A stretch of DNA of 45,192 nt, taken from Deltaproteobacteria bacterium (lineage in GTDB: Bacteria > Desulfobacterota > Syntrophobacteria > BM002). Below, one piece after another: positions 16,700 through 25,300 of this stretch. The notes under the pieces were generated by a model. It made no database searches. It was not told the origin of the DNA and worked only from the letters and a program-made list of their open reading frames with translations. Position 1 is the stretch's first letter. Each line of letters starts with the position of its first letter. Location: NCBI GenBank assembly GCA_022340905.1, contig JAJDNB010000066.1, forward strand, positions 1-45,192, in the 5' to 3' direction. The position numbers were made by a program, and so were the translations under genes.

Positions 16700-17344
16700 A
16701 TGCTCAAGGGAAGCGTGCTTGAAGCTGCCTTCTATCGTTTTTTGAGCAGATACCTTGTACCTTTTTGTGTGTTTTTCCGACTGAAAGCGAACCACATCAG
16801 TTTTTTTAGCCTGCTTTGTGGATTAGCTGCAGGCATCTCTTTTATTTTTAGTCCTTTTTGGGGCGGGTTGTTGACCTTGATTACGGGATTGCTGGATACT
16901 TTGGATGGGGCCCTGGCGAGAGAGCTGAAGCAGGTGAAAAAGCGGGGTGCCTTTCTAGATTCAGTTCTTGATCGCTATGCTGAGTTCTTTATTCTCCTCG
17001 GTATTTGGGCATACTTTCTGCGCAAGGGCCATGCCACTCCCCTTATAACCATTACTGTTTTTCTTGTCCTCTTTGGCTCAGTTATGGTGAGTTACACCAG
17101 GGCAAGAGCTGAGGGACTATTGGTCTCTTGTTTTGTTGGGCTTTTTCAGCGGGCAGAGAGAGTCATTGCCATAGGAGTTGCTGGTATGGTTAATTCCTTA
17201 ATAAACTTCACTGCCCGCGCCAATGAAGCAGCCTTAGTCGGGCAGGATGCAGTTTTGATCGTAACCATCATTTTTCTCGCCGTAGGCACCAATCTCACGG
17301 CACTCTGGCGGCTATTCCACGTCCTCAACAAATTAGGGGATTAG
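16700..17344 (+). CDS. CDP-alcohol phosphatidyltransferase family membrane protein
   Basis: It transfers a phosphatidyl group from CDP-diacylglycerol to an alcohol. The complete signature D-xx-DG-xx-AR-x8-G-xxx-D-xxx-D is present: D66, D69-G70, A73-R74, G83, D87, D91. About six membrane segments surround it. Length (214) and pattern (TLDGALARELKQVKKRGAFLDSVLDRYAE) resemble the phosphatidylglycerol-/inositol-phosphate synthase branch, but the acceptor alcohol cannot be decided. GGGGAGG at 16684-16690 is 9 nt from ATG 16700, better than the TTG at 16694. The TAG stop (17342-17344) forms the first bases of the inverted-repeat element that follows, so the present C-terminus (NKLGD) may have been set by its insertion. 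Confidence 0.88.
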   Translation: MLKGSVLEAAFYRFLSRYLVPFCVFFRLKANHISFFSLLCGLAAGISFIFSPFWGGLLTLITGLLDTLDGALARELKQVKKRGAFLDSVLDRYAEFFILLGIWAYFLRKGHATPLITITVFLVLFGSVMVSYTRARAEGLLVSCFVGLFQRAERVIAIGVAGMVNSLINFTARANEAALVGQDAVLIVTIIFLAVGTNLTALWRLFHVLNKLGD

Positions 17345-17574
17345 CCCGGATATTTCATGAATCACCTGCTGCGACCGTGAAACTGGGAACCCGCTTGCGG
17401 GACTGAGCGGAGCGCAGCGAGCGCGAATAATATGGCCGTCCTTCCGGGCGTCCTCGAATGTTGCACCCTGCGACGTACCATTCAGGTACGCCTCGAGTTC
17501 AACATTCTGTGGTTTCCCGGTGGCACGCCCATCTTCACGGTCTCGCGACAGCAATTCATGAAACATCCGGGCTA
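17342..17574. mobile_element. MITE-like palindromic element with TA-flanked terminal inverted repeats
   Basis: The left end GCCCGGATATTTCATGAAT (17344-17362) and the inverted right end ATTCATGAAACATCCGGGC (17554-17572) differ at one position in 19. Both are bordered outwards by TA (17342-17343 and 17573-17574), as expected for a TA target duplication of the IS630/mariner type (inference). The arms continue imperfectly (CTGCTGCGACCGTGA against TCACGGTCTCGCGACAGC). The centre contains GAATGTTG/CAACATTC (17456-17463, 17500-17507) and the hairpin CGTACC-ATTCA-GGTACG (17474-17490). No transposase gene is inside. The left TA is part of the stop codon of the preceding gene. Confidence 0.6.
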
Positions 17575-17649
17575 GCATGGAGCAAAGAGCAGAGGGCATA
17601 GGGTAAATATAAAACCAGTTACTCTGTGCTCCATGCCCCATGCTCTCTG
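17575..17649. repeat. heptad-phased inverted repeat 3' of the second GGDEF-ATPase gene
   Basis: The left arm is four 7-mers GCATGGA, GCAAAGA, GCAGAGG, GCATAGG (17575-17602). The right arm is four 7-mers CTCTGTG, CTCCATG, CCCCATG, CTCTCTG (17622-17649). It directly abuts the palindromic element on one side and ends 5 nt from the stop of the minus-strand gene on the other. Confidence 0.7.
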
Positions 17650-17654
17650 CCTTT

Positions 17655-20600
17655 CTACTCCGCAATGCGTGATTTGGCAATTTGTCGAATCCTGGGGTCA
17701 TGATCATCTGCGTATGGAGCCAGTACTTCAGCGACCCGAGGATGAGATATCTGCGCCAAAGCGAAAGCGGCGGCAGCACGGATTGCAGAACTCCTCCTTT
17801 TTCGGAAGGAAAAAATACTTCCGGGTGACAACATTTTGGCTAAGGGCTCGATAGCTGCTGGATCAGCAATTTGTCCCAGGGCCCGACAGCAAGCGATCAG
17901 ACGCTCAACTTCTTTGGAGGAATCGAGCAAGGAAAGTAGAACATCCAAAGCGCCTACAGGTTTGACCTTTCCTATGGACTTTATGGCAATCACGGCCATC
18001 TTTGGATCTTCATGGTTGGCATAATCAAATAGTAAAGAAGTTATTTGCGCGTCATGCAAACGCTCTGTGAGATGGAATGCCGCTCGTCTAACTTTGGGAT
18101 TGTCATCACTCAAAGCGTAGGCGAGTTCGGTTTTCAAGTCTTGGGTAACGCCGTCGATCACCTCCAAGATTCGCGTCCTTTCCTTTGGGAAGCCCTCAAG
18201 TACCAGTTCTCGTTTAAGGAGTCTGGCTGCTTCTGGTCCCAATGACTTTAAAAGATAGGAAGCAATTTGTCTTAATCTAAGGCTGTCTTCACCTTTGACT
18301 ACCTCAACAAGCAGGGGAATAGCTACTGGACCCAAACTGCTCAAAAGTTGGGTCACCTTTTGGAGCCGGGCAGGGTCTTTCGAGCGCAAGTCTTCTAGAA
18401 GAATCATTTGGGTCTTGGGCTCAAGTTCCCTGAGCAAAATTGTTTCTTCCGACAACTCTCTTGTATTTGCCTGCAACTGATTCTGACGGTCGCGCAGATG
18501 AGTCAGAATCCGACTGGCCATTTGGTAGTCGCCAAATTGGATGAGATTGGCAGCGGTTCGTGAGAGCAGTGCGGCGATTTGAGGTAAAATTCCTAGATCT
18601 CCTTCCTGGGGAAAAACGCGAAGCAAGGGATCAATAAAAAACTCCACCGTGGTGGGTTGAGAACCGTATACTGGGTCTTCGAGGAAGTTTTCGCAAAGGT
18701 TGACCACTTTGGTCCGAATGAAATCCCCCTGGCCGGCAAAGTTCTGGAAAAGCCGCTTCATAGTCTGGCGAATTTGGTGTTCATCCCCCCTCAGAAGAAT
18801 ATCGCTCAGCTTGTCTGCCATTGCATCAATAGAACGGTCGGAGAGTTGCATCTCACTAGGCTCTAGATCAGCTGATTCTTGCAAAGGCTCAATCGCTGGT
18901 GGTACCCCTGAAACGGTTGGGGCAACTTCAGGATGGCCCCCGGGAGTAACCTGCTCGGGTGCCAAATCGTCCTCGTGAGGAACCTCATCCGCTTTTTCGA
19001 GCTGATCTACACCAATGCCAACCCTTTCCCCTGCAATTCCATACAAGCGTTGGTCGAAAAGGATGGTGAACAACTGCTGTTCCCGGGCAAGTCGACGCCA
19101 GAAAAAAGTATCAAAACTGCCAGCAGCGCTTTGACCGGCAGCACTGATGAAGGCTACCAACTCACGCACAGAAATGTCTTTCAGAAAGCTCAAGCTCTTA
19201 AGGTTTACAGATTCCATAAACCTCAAAAAACTATCGGCCATAGTTTTGAAGTCTCCCGTGTCTATTTTTTGACCGTTGACTAACATTGACTCACCTATCC
19301 GCGCCAAGGTAAGGGCAGGACGTTTGGAAAGAAACCCTTTCAAGGCTTGATAGAGCTGCTCGATCGAATACCTGATGGCAGTGCTTTCTGGGGGGTAGAG
19401 TTTAATGTTACTGCTGGCAGTAAGGAGGCACCTAAGTACATCAGGAATCTTGTTCAGATCTTGCTCATCTAATGACTGGTCAGCACCGAGGATCTGAGCC
19501 CCTTGGTACCCGGCTGTACCACTGCTGTGGCGCTGGGTTATCCCGGGTTCTTCCTGGATTTCTTCCGGTCCGGCCATGGTAGTGTAGCGCACTTGCTTCA
19601 AATGTATGTGATAAAGACGCTGCTCTGCTGCAAAACGTTTCCAAAAGCGTCGATCAATCATCTTCTTGTTGATTCTGCCCAGTCCCTCTACCATTGCCCT
19701 CAATTCATGCCCTGCCAAACCTCGGGATAAAGCTATGCCCTTCAGTTCCACCTGATTGAGGAATTTCATAAACGCCTGGGCAATGGATTTGAACTCTTCG
19801 ATGTCCAGATTTTCACCGTTTACCACAAGATCATTTTCAACGACCGTGATGTTAAGCCGCTCGTTGTCGCTTAAGACCTTGTCTATCACTTCCTTTAACT
19901 GTTCAGTTGAGCTGACTATAGCCTTGCTACCGGGCGGGTAGAGCTTAATATTCCGTATTGTGGTAAGAAGGACCCGAATGACCCTGGGGATTTCAGACAG
20001 GCTAGCGGCATCCAGGGGAGTATCCTCCGGTACAGTATCTTCTAACTTTTCTCCCGTATAATTCACCGCCTCTGCCGAGTTAAAGATCTTGTTATTGTGA
20101 GTTTGTTGAGATTCTAAGTAAAGATGGGCTTTCTCCTGGTTTGCCGAGAGCTGGAAATGGTAGGCAAGGGTTGCAGCAGAGGGCAAAAGTTTTTGTTCAT
20201 AGAGGGTCTCCTGGTAATCACCTATGCGCTCATGTATTTCCCTTTTCCGATCTTCGTCAATGGCACCATAGGTTATCTCTAAAACACGCTTACCGAGAAA
20301 ACGGATGGTATCATCATTTATTTGGTATTCGGTGCTGATAAGGCCCTGCGCTACCGCTTGATCGACGAATTCAAGCACCTGGGTTTCTCTATTTTCAGAG
20401 CTACCGGTAAGCTGGCTTAAAGAAACATTCTCGCCAAAGGTGGAAGCCTGGTCGAGTAACTCCTTGCTCTCTTTGTCTAGAGCCGCGATCTTCTGGCTGA
20501 CTATCTCTTCCAAGGTCTTAGGTAGATAGCCTTCATCTAGAGTTTCTACCTGCCATTGTTGGCCAGTGAGGGTGAGTTTCCCCTCCAAGACAAGCTTACG

Positions 20601-21983
20601 CTGGATCTCGCTGAGAAAAAGTGGGTTGCCTTGGGTGATCTCCACTAAATTTCTCTCGAAGTCTTTAGGCAAGCTTACCTGTGGGAAAATCCCTCGAAAG
20701 TGGGCGCCAATGTCCGGGGCTGTCAGGGGGGTAAGGGGCACGGTATGAATCATTAGTTCCTGCTGATAGGCGGCGATAAACCGTTGTAATGGTGTTTGTT
20801 GTCCTTCCCTTCTTCCTGGGAGAATATCCATGGCAGTTCCCAAGATAAAAAGTGGAATCTCTTTTCGCAAAAACAAATTTCTGAGTAGCAGTAGAGTAGC
20901 CTCATCGCTTAGGTGTAGATCGTCGATAAAGAGGATCAAAGGGCGGGAATTGATAAGCTTAGGGATAAAATGGACAAGGGTGGAAAAGATTATTTCACGT
21001 TGAATTTTTTCATCTAGTTGGTCCACGTCTTCTTCAGGCTCTCCCAATTGGGGCAGTATGTGTGAAAGGTAGTTTACCTCCTGTGGGCTCAGGTGGTCTA
21101 AGATTCCGGCACCCTTGTCCGTTCTCTCATTCATTATCTCAACCAGAATGTTGGTTGTAAGATAATAGGGGTGAAAACCTTCCTGGGGAAAGCCCTTAAC
21201 AGCGATTTTCCAGATCTTGCTTTGAGCCAGGTTCCTGCGTACTGTTTGGATAAATTCACTCTTACCCATGCCGCTTGCCCCCTCAACGATGAGGAACTGG
21301 CTTTCCCGTTTGCTGAATTTTCTCAAGGCATCGGCCACCTTAGTCAGCTGCTCCTTGCGGCCGGCGATTCTTGTTTTATCTAAGTGATATAAAGCAGTTT
21401 TGGTAAAAACTTCTTCAGGGGCTATTTCATTAGTGTTAGCGACCCGGTCGCGCCCTGACTTTTTCGCATAGTAAAGTGCGGTATCCGCTTTTTGAATGAG
21501 AGCCTTACCCGTGTAAGCATCATCCGGGGCTGAAGCTACGCCTATGCTTAGGGTAATACGGAGTTCCTGGTCCACTTCCGGCAAACGGACAACTTCCTGA
21601 TGAAGCCGCTCGAGGAGCTGTTCGGCAACTTCCAAAGCCGTCTCTTTGGCAGCGTGAGGCAGGAGAATAATGAACTCGTCTCCCGCGTAACGGATAGCTA
21701 ACCCCTGATCACCCGCTACCTCTTTGATAAGACTGGCCACCCAGATGAGAACTTGGTCTCCAGCGTCATGCCCATAGTTGTCGTTAATTTCCTTGAAACG
21801 GTCTAGGTCCATCATGAGTAAAGACAGGGGCCGATTCTCTAAGGAATCCCAAGGTATCTTGTAGCGAAAATAGTTAAGGAGGAAACGGCGGTTATAGATA
21901 CCTGTGAGTTCGTCCTCGAAAATCAAGCGCGAAGGGTCTGTGCCCACGTGTTGAAGAAAATGAAGAAGGTCTTTGTATTTCAT
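17655..21983 (-). CDS. giant GGDEF / STAND-like ATPase / LYPPGS-module / HEAT-repeat signalling protein (paralogue A)
   Basis: 1442 residues. A GGDEF domain (about 20-185) has DELTGIYNRRFL, the metal-binding MDLDRFKEIND, a variant active-site loop AGDEF (100-104) and SIGVASAPDD; the RxxD inhibitory site is absent. An ATPase domain follows after IAGRKEQL, with Walker A GASGMGKS (235-242) and Walker B ILFIDDLH (350-357), as in AAA_16/STAND ATPases. A winged-helix/TPR-like stretch spans about 430-630. Two copies of an unnamed about 135-residue module with the core IKLYPP(G/E)S lie at about 664-800 and 845-985. A Pro/Glu-rich linker (1000-1045) and about 250 residues of HEAT repeats end the protein. 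No signal peptide or membrane segment is seen, so it is probably cytoplasmic. It is about collinear with paralogue B upstream. Cyclic-di-GMP synthesis gated by ATPase/HEAT scaffolding is inference. Confidence 0.88.
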   Translation of the reverse strand: MKYKDLLHFLQHVGTDPSRLIFEDELTGIYNRRFLLNYFRYKIPWDSLENRPLSLLMMDLDRFKEINDNYGHDAGDQVLIWVASLIKEVAGDQGLAIRYAGDEFIILLPHAAKETALEVAEQLLERLHQEVVRLPEVDQELRITLSIGVASAPDDAYTGKALIQKADTALYYAKKSGRDRVANTNEIAPEEVFTKTALYHLDKTRIAGRKEQLTKVADALRKFSKRESQFLIVEGASGMGKSEFIQTVRRNLAQSKIWKIAVKGFPQEGFHPYYLTTNILVEIMNERTDKGAGILDHLSPQEVNYLSHILPQLGEPEEDVDQLDEKIQREIIFSTLVHFIPKLINSRPLILFIDDLHLSDEATLLLLRNLFLRKEIPLFILGTAMDILPGRREGQQTPLQRFIAAYQQELMIHTVPLTPLTAPDIGAHFRGIFPQVSLPKDFERNLVEITQGNPLFLSEIQRKLVLEGKLTLTGQQWQVETLDEGYLPKTLEEIVSQKIAALDKESKELLDQASTFGENVSLSQLTGSSENRETQVLEFVDQAVAQGLISTEYQINDDTIRFLGKRVLEITYGAIDEDRKREIHERIGDYQETLYEQKLLPSAATLAYHFQLSANQEKAHLYLESQQTHNNKIFNSAEAVNYTGEKLEDTVPEDTPLDAASLSEIPRVIRVLLTTIRNIKLYPPGSKAIVSSTEQLKEVIDKVLSDNERLNITVVENDLVVNGENLDIEEFKSIAQAFMKFLNQVELKGIALSRGLAGHELRAMVEGLGRINKKMIDRRFWKRFAAEQRLYHIHLKQVRYTTMAGPEEIQEEPGITQRHSSGTAGYQGAQILGADQSLDEQDLNKIPDVLRCLLTASSNIKLYPPESTAIRYSIEQLYQALKGFLSKRPALTLARIGESMLVNGQKIDTGDFKTMADSFLRFMESVNLKSLSFLKDISVRELVAFISAAGQSAAGSFDTFFWRRLAREQQLFTILFDQRLYGIAGERVGIGVDQLEKADEVPHEDDLAPEQVTPGGHPEVAPTVSGVPPAIEPLQESADLEPSEMQLSDRSIDAMADKLSDILLRGDEHQIRQTMKRLFQNFAGQGDFIRTKVVNLCENFLEDPVYGSQPTTVEFFIDPLLRVFPQEGDLGILPQIAALLSRTAANLIQFGDYQMASRILTHLRDRQNQLQANTRELSEETILLRELEPKTQMILLEDLRSKDPARLQKVTQLLSSLGPVAIPLLVEVVKGEDSLRLRQIASYLLKSLGPEAARLLKRELVLEGFPKERTRILEVIDGVTQDLKTELAYALSDDNPKVRRAAFHLTERLHDAQITSLLFDYANHEDPKMAVIAIKSIGKVKPVGALDVLLSLLDSSKEVERLIACCRALGQIADPAAIEPLAKMLSPGSIFSFRKRRSSAIRAAAAFALAQISHPRVAEVLAPYADDHDPRIRQIAKSRIAE

Positions 21984-22145
21984 ACCAGGGCCGGATTGGA
22001 GGCTGTGCTAGGAGAGCAAGGCGATAAAACTGCGGCGGGGAGAGAAACTTTAGAGGGTGAAGCTCTCCTAAACAAGGGTTCACATTTTTTTATGATACAG
22101 GGAGATCGTTCAGTTTTCAATATGACAGTCAAGGCACATGACAAT

Positions 22146-22248
22146 TGGAGTGTTGGAGCACTAGAATATTGGGTCAGAAACAAAGAACCTGCTGACTCGG
22201 TTATTTATCTCTTCCAGTCCTCCATTACTCCACTACTCCATTACTCCA
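22146..22248. repeat. octamer-phased inverted repeat 3' of the first GGDEF-ATPase gene
   Basis: The right arm is four 8-mers GTCCTCCA, TTACTCCA, CTACTCCA, TTACTCCA (22217-22248). The left arm has two complementary units TGGAGTGT and TGGAGCAC (22146-22161). The unit is the same NNACTCCA as at 14392-14423, nearly 8 kb away. Confidence 0.65.
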
Positions 22249-22267
22249 AAAACCAACGAAATTTGGT
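22248..22267 (-). terminator. weak intrinsic terminator after GGDEF-ATPase paralogue B
   Basis: Read on the minus strand, ACCAA (22263-22267) and TTGGT (22252-22256) form a 5-bp stem with loop ATTTCG, followed by a T run (22248-22251). The stem is short and A/T-rich. A second hairpin CACCC/GGGTG (22305-22319) lies between it and the gene but has no T tract. Confidence 0.35.
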
Positions 22268-22325
22268 GGGGCTTTGAACTATTTGTAAAAAGTTGCTAAG
22301 GTCACACCCTTTCCGGGTGCTGTCT

Positions 22326-25300
22326 TTATTTGGCGGCAGCAAGCGTGCCATCGGGAGGGGTGCTCGGGTGTAGTTTCAAAGAGTTGGCTATTTGTCTTAA
22401 CCGGGGATCTTTGTCGTCAGCGTAGCTGGTCAGGATCTGAACAACCCTGGGATGATCGATTTGTGACAATGCCAAGGCTGCGGTGGAGCGGACCTCAGCA
22501 CTCTGGCGCTTTCGGCGAAACAAACCCTTTGGTGCAATGAGCTTTGCTAGATAATCGATGCTCGCTGAATCCCCGATTAGTCCTAAAGAGTGGCAGCACG
22601 CCAAGACCAATTTTTCATCCTTGGCTGCCTGCAATATGGAGAGAATCTTTTCATTAGCGTTAGGTGGTTTGAGTTTTCCCAGAGATTCAATTGCAGCAAT
22701 TGCTACATGCAGATTACCATTTTCAGTTTGTTCTAGAAGTAGCTTGCCAGCCTGATCATCGTTCAATCTCTCGGCAAGCTGAAGAGCCGCCTGGCGTACC
22801 TGCTCATTGCTGTCAGCGAGGGCATAGGCAAGCTCCGTTCTGACGTCACGGGTGACACTGTCGAGGATCTCGAGTATGCGAACCTTTTCGTCAGAGGTCG
22901 TTTGGAGTGCCAATTGCCGTTTAAGCAATTTTGCCGCCTGAGGTCCTTGCTCCGCGAGGAGAGACGCAGCCACTTGCCGAACCCTGAATTCCTCTTCGCT
23001 CTTGATGAGCTTGATCAATAAGGGTAAGGTGGCTTGACCTGTACTGCCCAATAGTTGTGCAGCGCTCTGCCTCCGTGCAGGATCCCCGGAGCGAAAGTCC
23101 TCGAGGATTAGCTGTTGTGCTTTTGGTTCCAGTGGTCTGAGGAGTATCTTCCCAAGTAATTTAGCCTGCTCTTTTCTCGTCTCAGCAAGCTCCTGATGCC
23201 GGCGGCGGAGATGCAAAAGAATCTGGCTGGCAGGGGCGTATTCACCAAATTGTAGTAGGATGGTGTTGAGTTGGTGAAGAAGGTTGGCTAGCTCTCGAAG
23301 AAGTATGGGGTCTTCTTCTCTAGAGAAAACAAGGAGAAGTAGGCCTACCATTATTTTTGCCAGCTGATTCTGCAGGCCCAAGTTAAGGCCTTCCAGCATA
23401 CTTCTTAGGCGTTTTGCTATCTTTTGGCGGGTCTGCAATGGACCTTGCAGGTATTCCTGAAGGATCCGTTTTATTATGTCCTTAAGTTTTGCCTCATCCC
23501 CCTGCAATAAAAGATCGCTCACCCGCACCACCATTTTTGCGGCGAGATCATCAAGAGTTTCTCCCGGTTCTGAAACTTCCTTTTGCACCGTTTTTACTGG
23601 TTGGGTTTTTACCTTGACTCGACGACGGGTCTCGAGGGGAGTCAGCCGAGCAGCAGAGACTCGCGCTTCATACAGACGAAGGTCAAAGAGAATACCCTTC
23701 AGTCCCTGCTCCTTCGCAACATTGGCCCAATAGTTGTCATCCGAGCCAGAGGTAGGAAGCTGACCAAGGGAGCCAACAAATGCTTCCAGTTCGTCAGAAG
23801 ATACGGCAGCCAGGAAGGTGAGACTCGTCAAGGAAAGTGAATCAAGGAATTTAAGAAAGGCCTGAGCAAGTGTTGCAAACTCCGCGATGTCGATCTTTTC
23901 CCCGTTGACCAGAAGAGAATCCCCAACCCGCGCAAGGGTAAGCGCTGGCTTTCTGTCCAAAATACCTCTAAGGGATTTCTGCAGTAGCTCTATGGCGGCT
24001 GTAATAGCTTTGCTTTTTAGTGGATAGAGTTTGATGCTTCTCGCAGCATTGAGCAGGGTGCGTATGACATCGGGCAGTTCTCTGATGTCCTGCTCATCCA
24101 ACCCTTTTTCGGCATCTTCTAATTGGGCAACAATGTCTGCCGCAGTGAAACCGTCCTCTCCGTCAGCAAGTTGAGCAGTCTGTTCTGGGCTGGCCGAATC
24201 AGTGACCACCGTATAGCGGACCTGAGTCATCTCAATGTTTACGATCCCCTGCTCTCCTAGAAAGCGTTGCCAGAAATGCTGATCAATCATGTCGTGCTTA
24301 ATGCGACCGAAAGCCTCGAGCAGTATTTGTAATTCCTTCTCTGCAAGCCCCTTTTTAAAGGTGATGCCTTTCAGTTCAAAGCGGCTCAGAAGGTTTAAAA
24401 ATGACTCGGCGAAGTACTTGTATTCGCTCACATCAATTTTTTGGCCGTTGACGATTAAGGCGTTTTTGATGCCAAATAGGGAGAGCAGCTCATTTTTCCC
24501 CAGAAACTGGTCGAGCACCTCCTTCACCTGCCGGTTGGATGCCACGATAGCTTTGCTACCAGGAGGATAGAGTTTCAAGTTGCGCACCACCAGGAGCATT
24601 GAGCGGATCACGGCGGGAATGAGTGGCAAGGTGTTCTTATCCAGTGGACTTGTTTCGGGGGCAGCTTCAGCTGACCTCTCCGTCGTGTAATAGACCGCTT
24701 CTGCTGCGTCGAACAATTTACTGTTAGAACTTACCTGCAGTTTTTCGTAGTTCCTGGCCTTTTCCTGATTGGTGGAACGCTTGAAGTGATAGGCCAAGGT
24801 GGCGGCAGAAGGGATGAGATGTTGCTCAAAGAGGACTTCTTGGTAAGAGCCCACCCGTTCGTGCAGCTCTTGTTTGCGTTCTTCCTCTATGGCACCGTAG
24901 GCGATGTCCAAAACCCTCTTACTCAGGAAGCGAATTGTCTCATCGTTAATCTGAAATTCGGAGCTCACCAGTCCTTGAGCCACTGCCTGGTCGAGGAATT
25001 CAAGGACCTTTGCTTCCATCTCTTCCGAGCTTCCAGAGAGCATACTCAGCGACACATTTTCGCCAAAGGTGGAGGCTTGGTCTAGCAGGGACCTGCTTTC
25101 CTCATCTAAAGTGGCAATTTTCTCGCTAACGATCTGCTCGAGAGATTGGGGAAGGTACCCTTCTCCCAGAGGTTCAACCACCCACTGGTTCCCCACCAGG
25201 TTAATTTTTCTGTCCATTATTAGTTTACGCACGATTTCGTTGAGAAACAGGGGATTTCCTTGGGTGATCATTGCCAGATTGTTCTCGAAATCCTGTGGTA

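Larger units (their letters stand above)
21984..22325. other. intergenic region between the two GGDEF-ATPase paralogues
   Basis: The 342-nt gap holds, from the B stop inward: a short hairpin CACCC-TTTCC-GGGTG (22305-22319), a weak minus-strand terminator (22248-22267), and an octamer inverted repeat (22146-22248). The remaining about 160 nt before A contains no convincing promoter, no sigma-54 site and no good ribosome binding site for A, so A may depend on read-through from B. Confidence 0.5.

Noticed and set aside
17333..17779. Minus-strand open frame of 148 codons over the palindromic element
   Set aside because: It crosses the terminal repeats, the heptad repeat and the end of the GGDEF-ATPase gene, and resembles no family; it is explained by the element.
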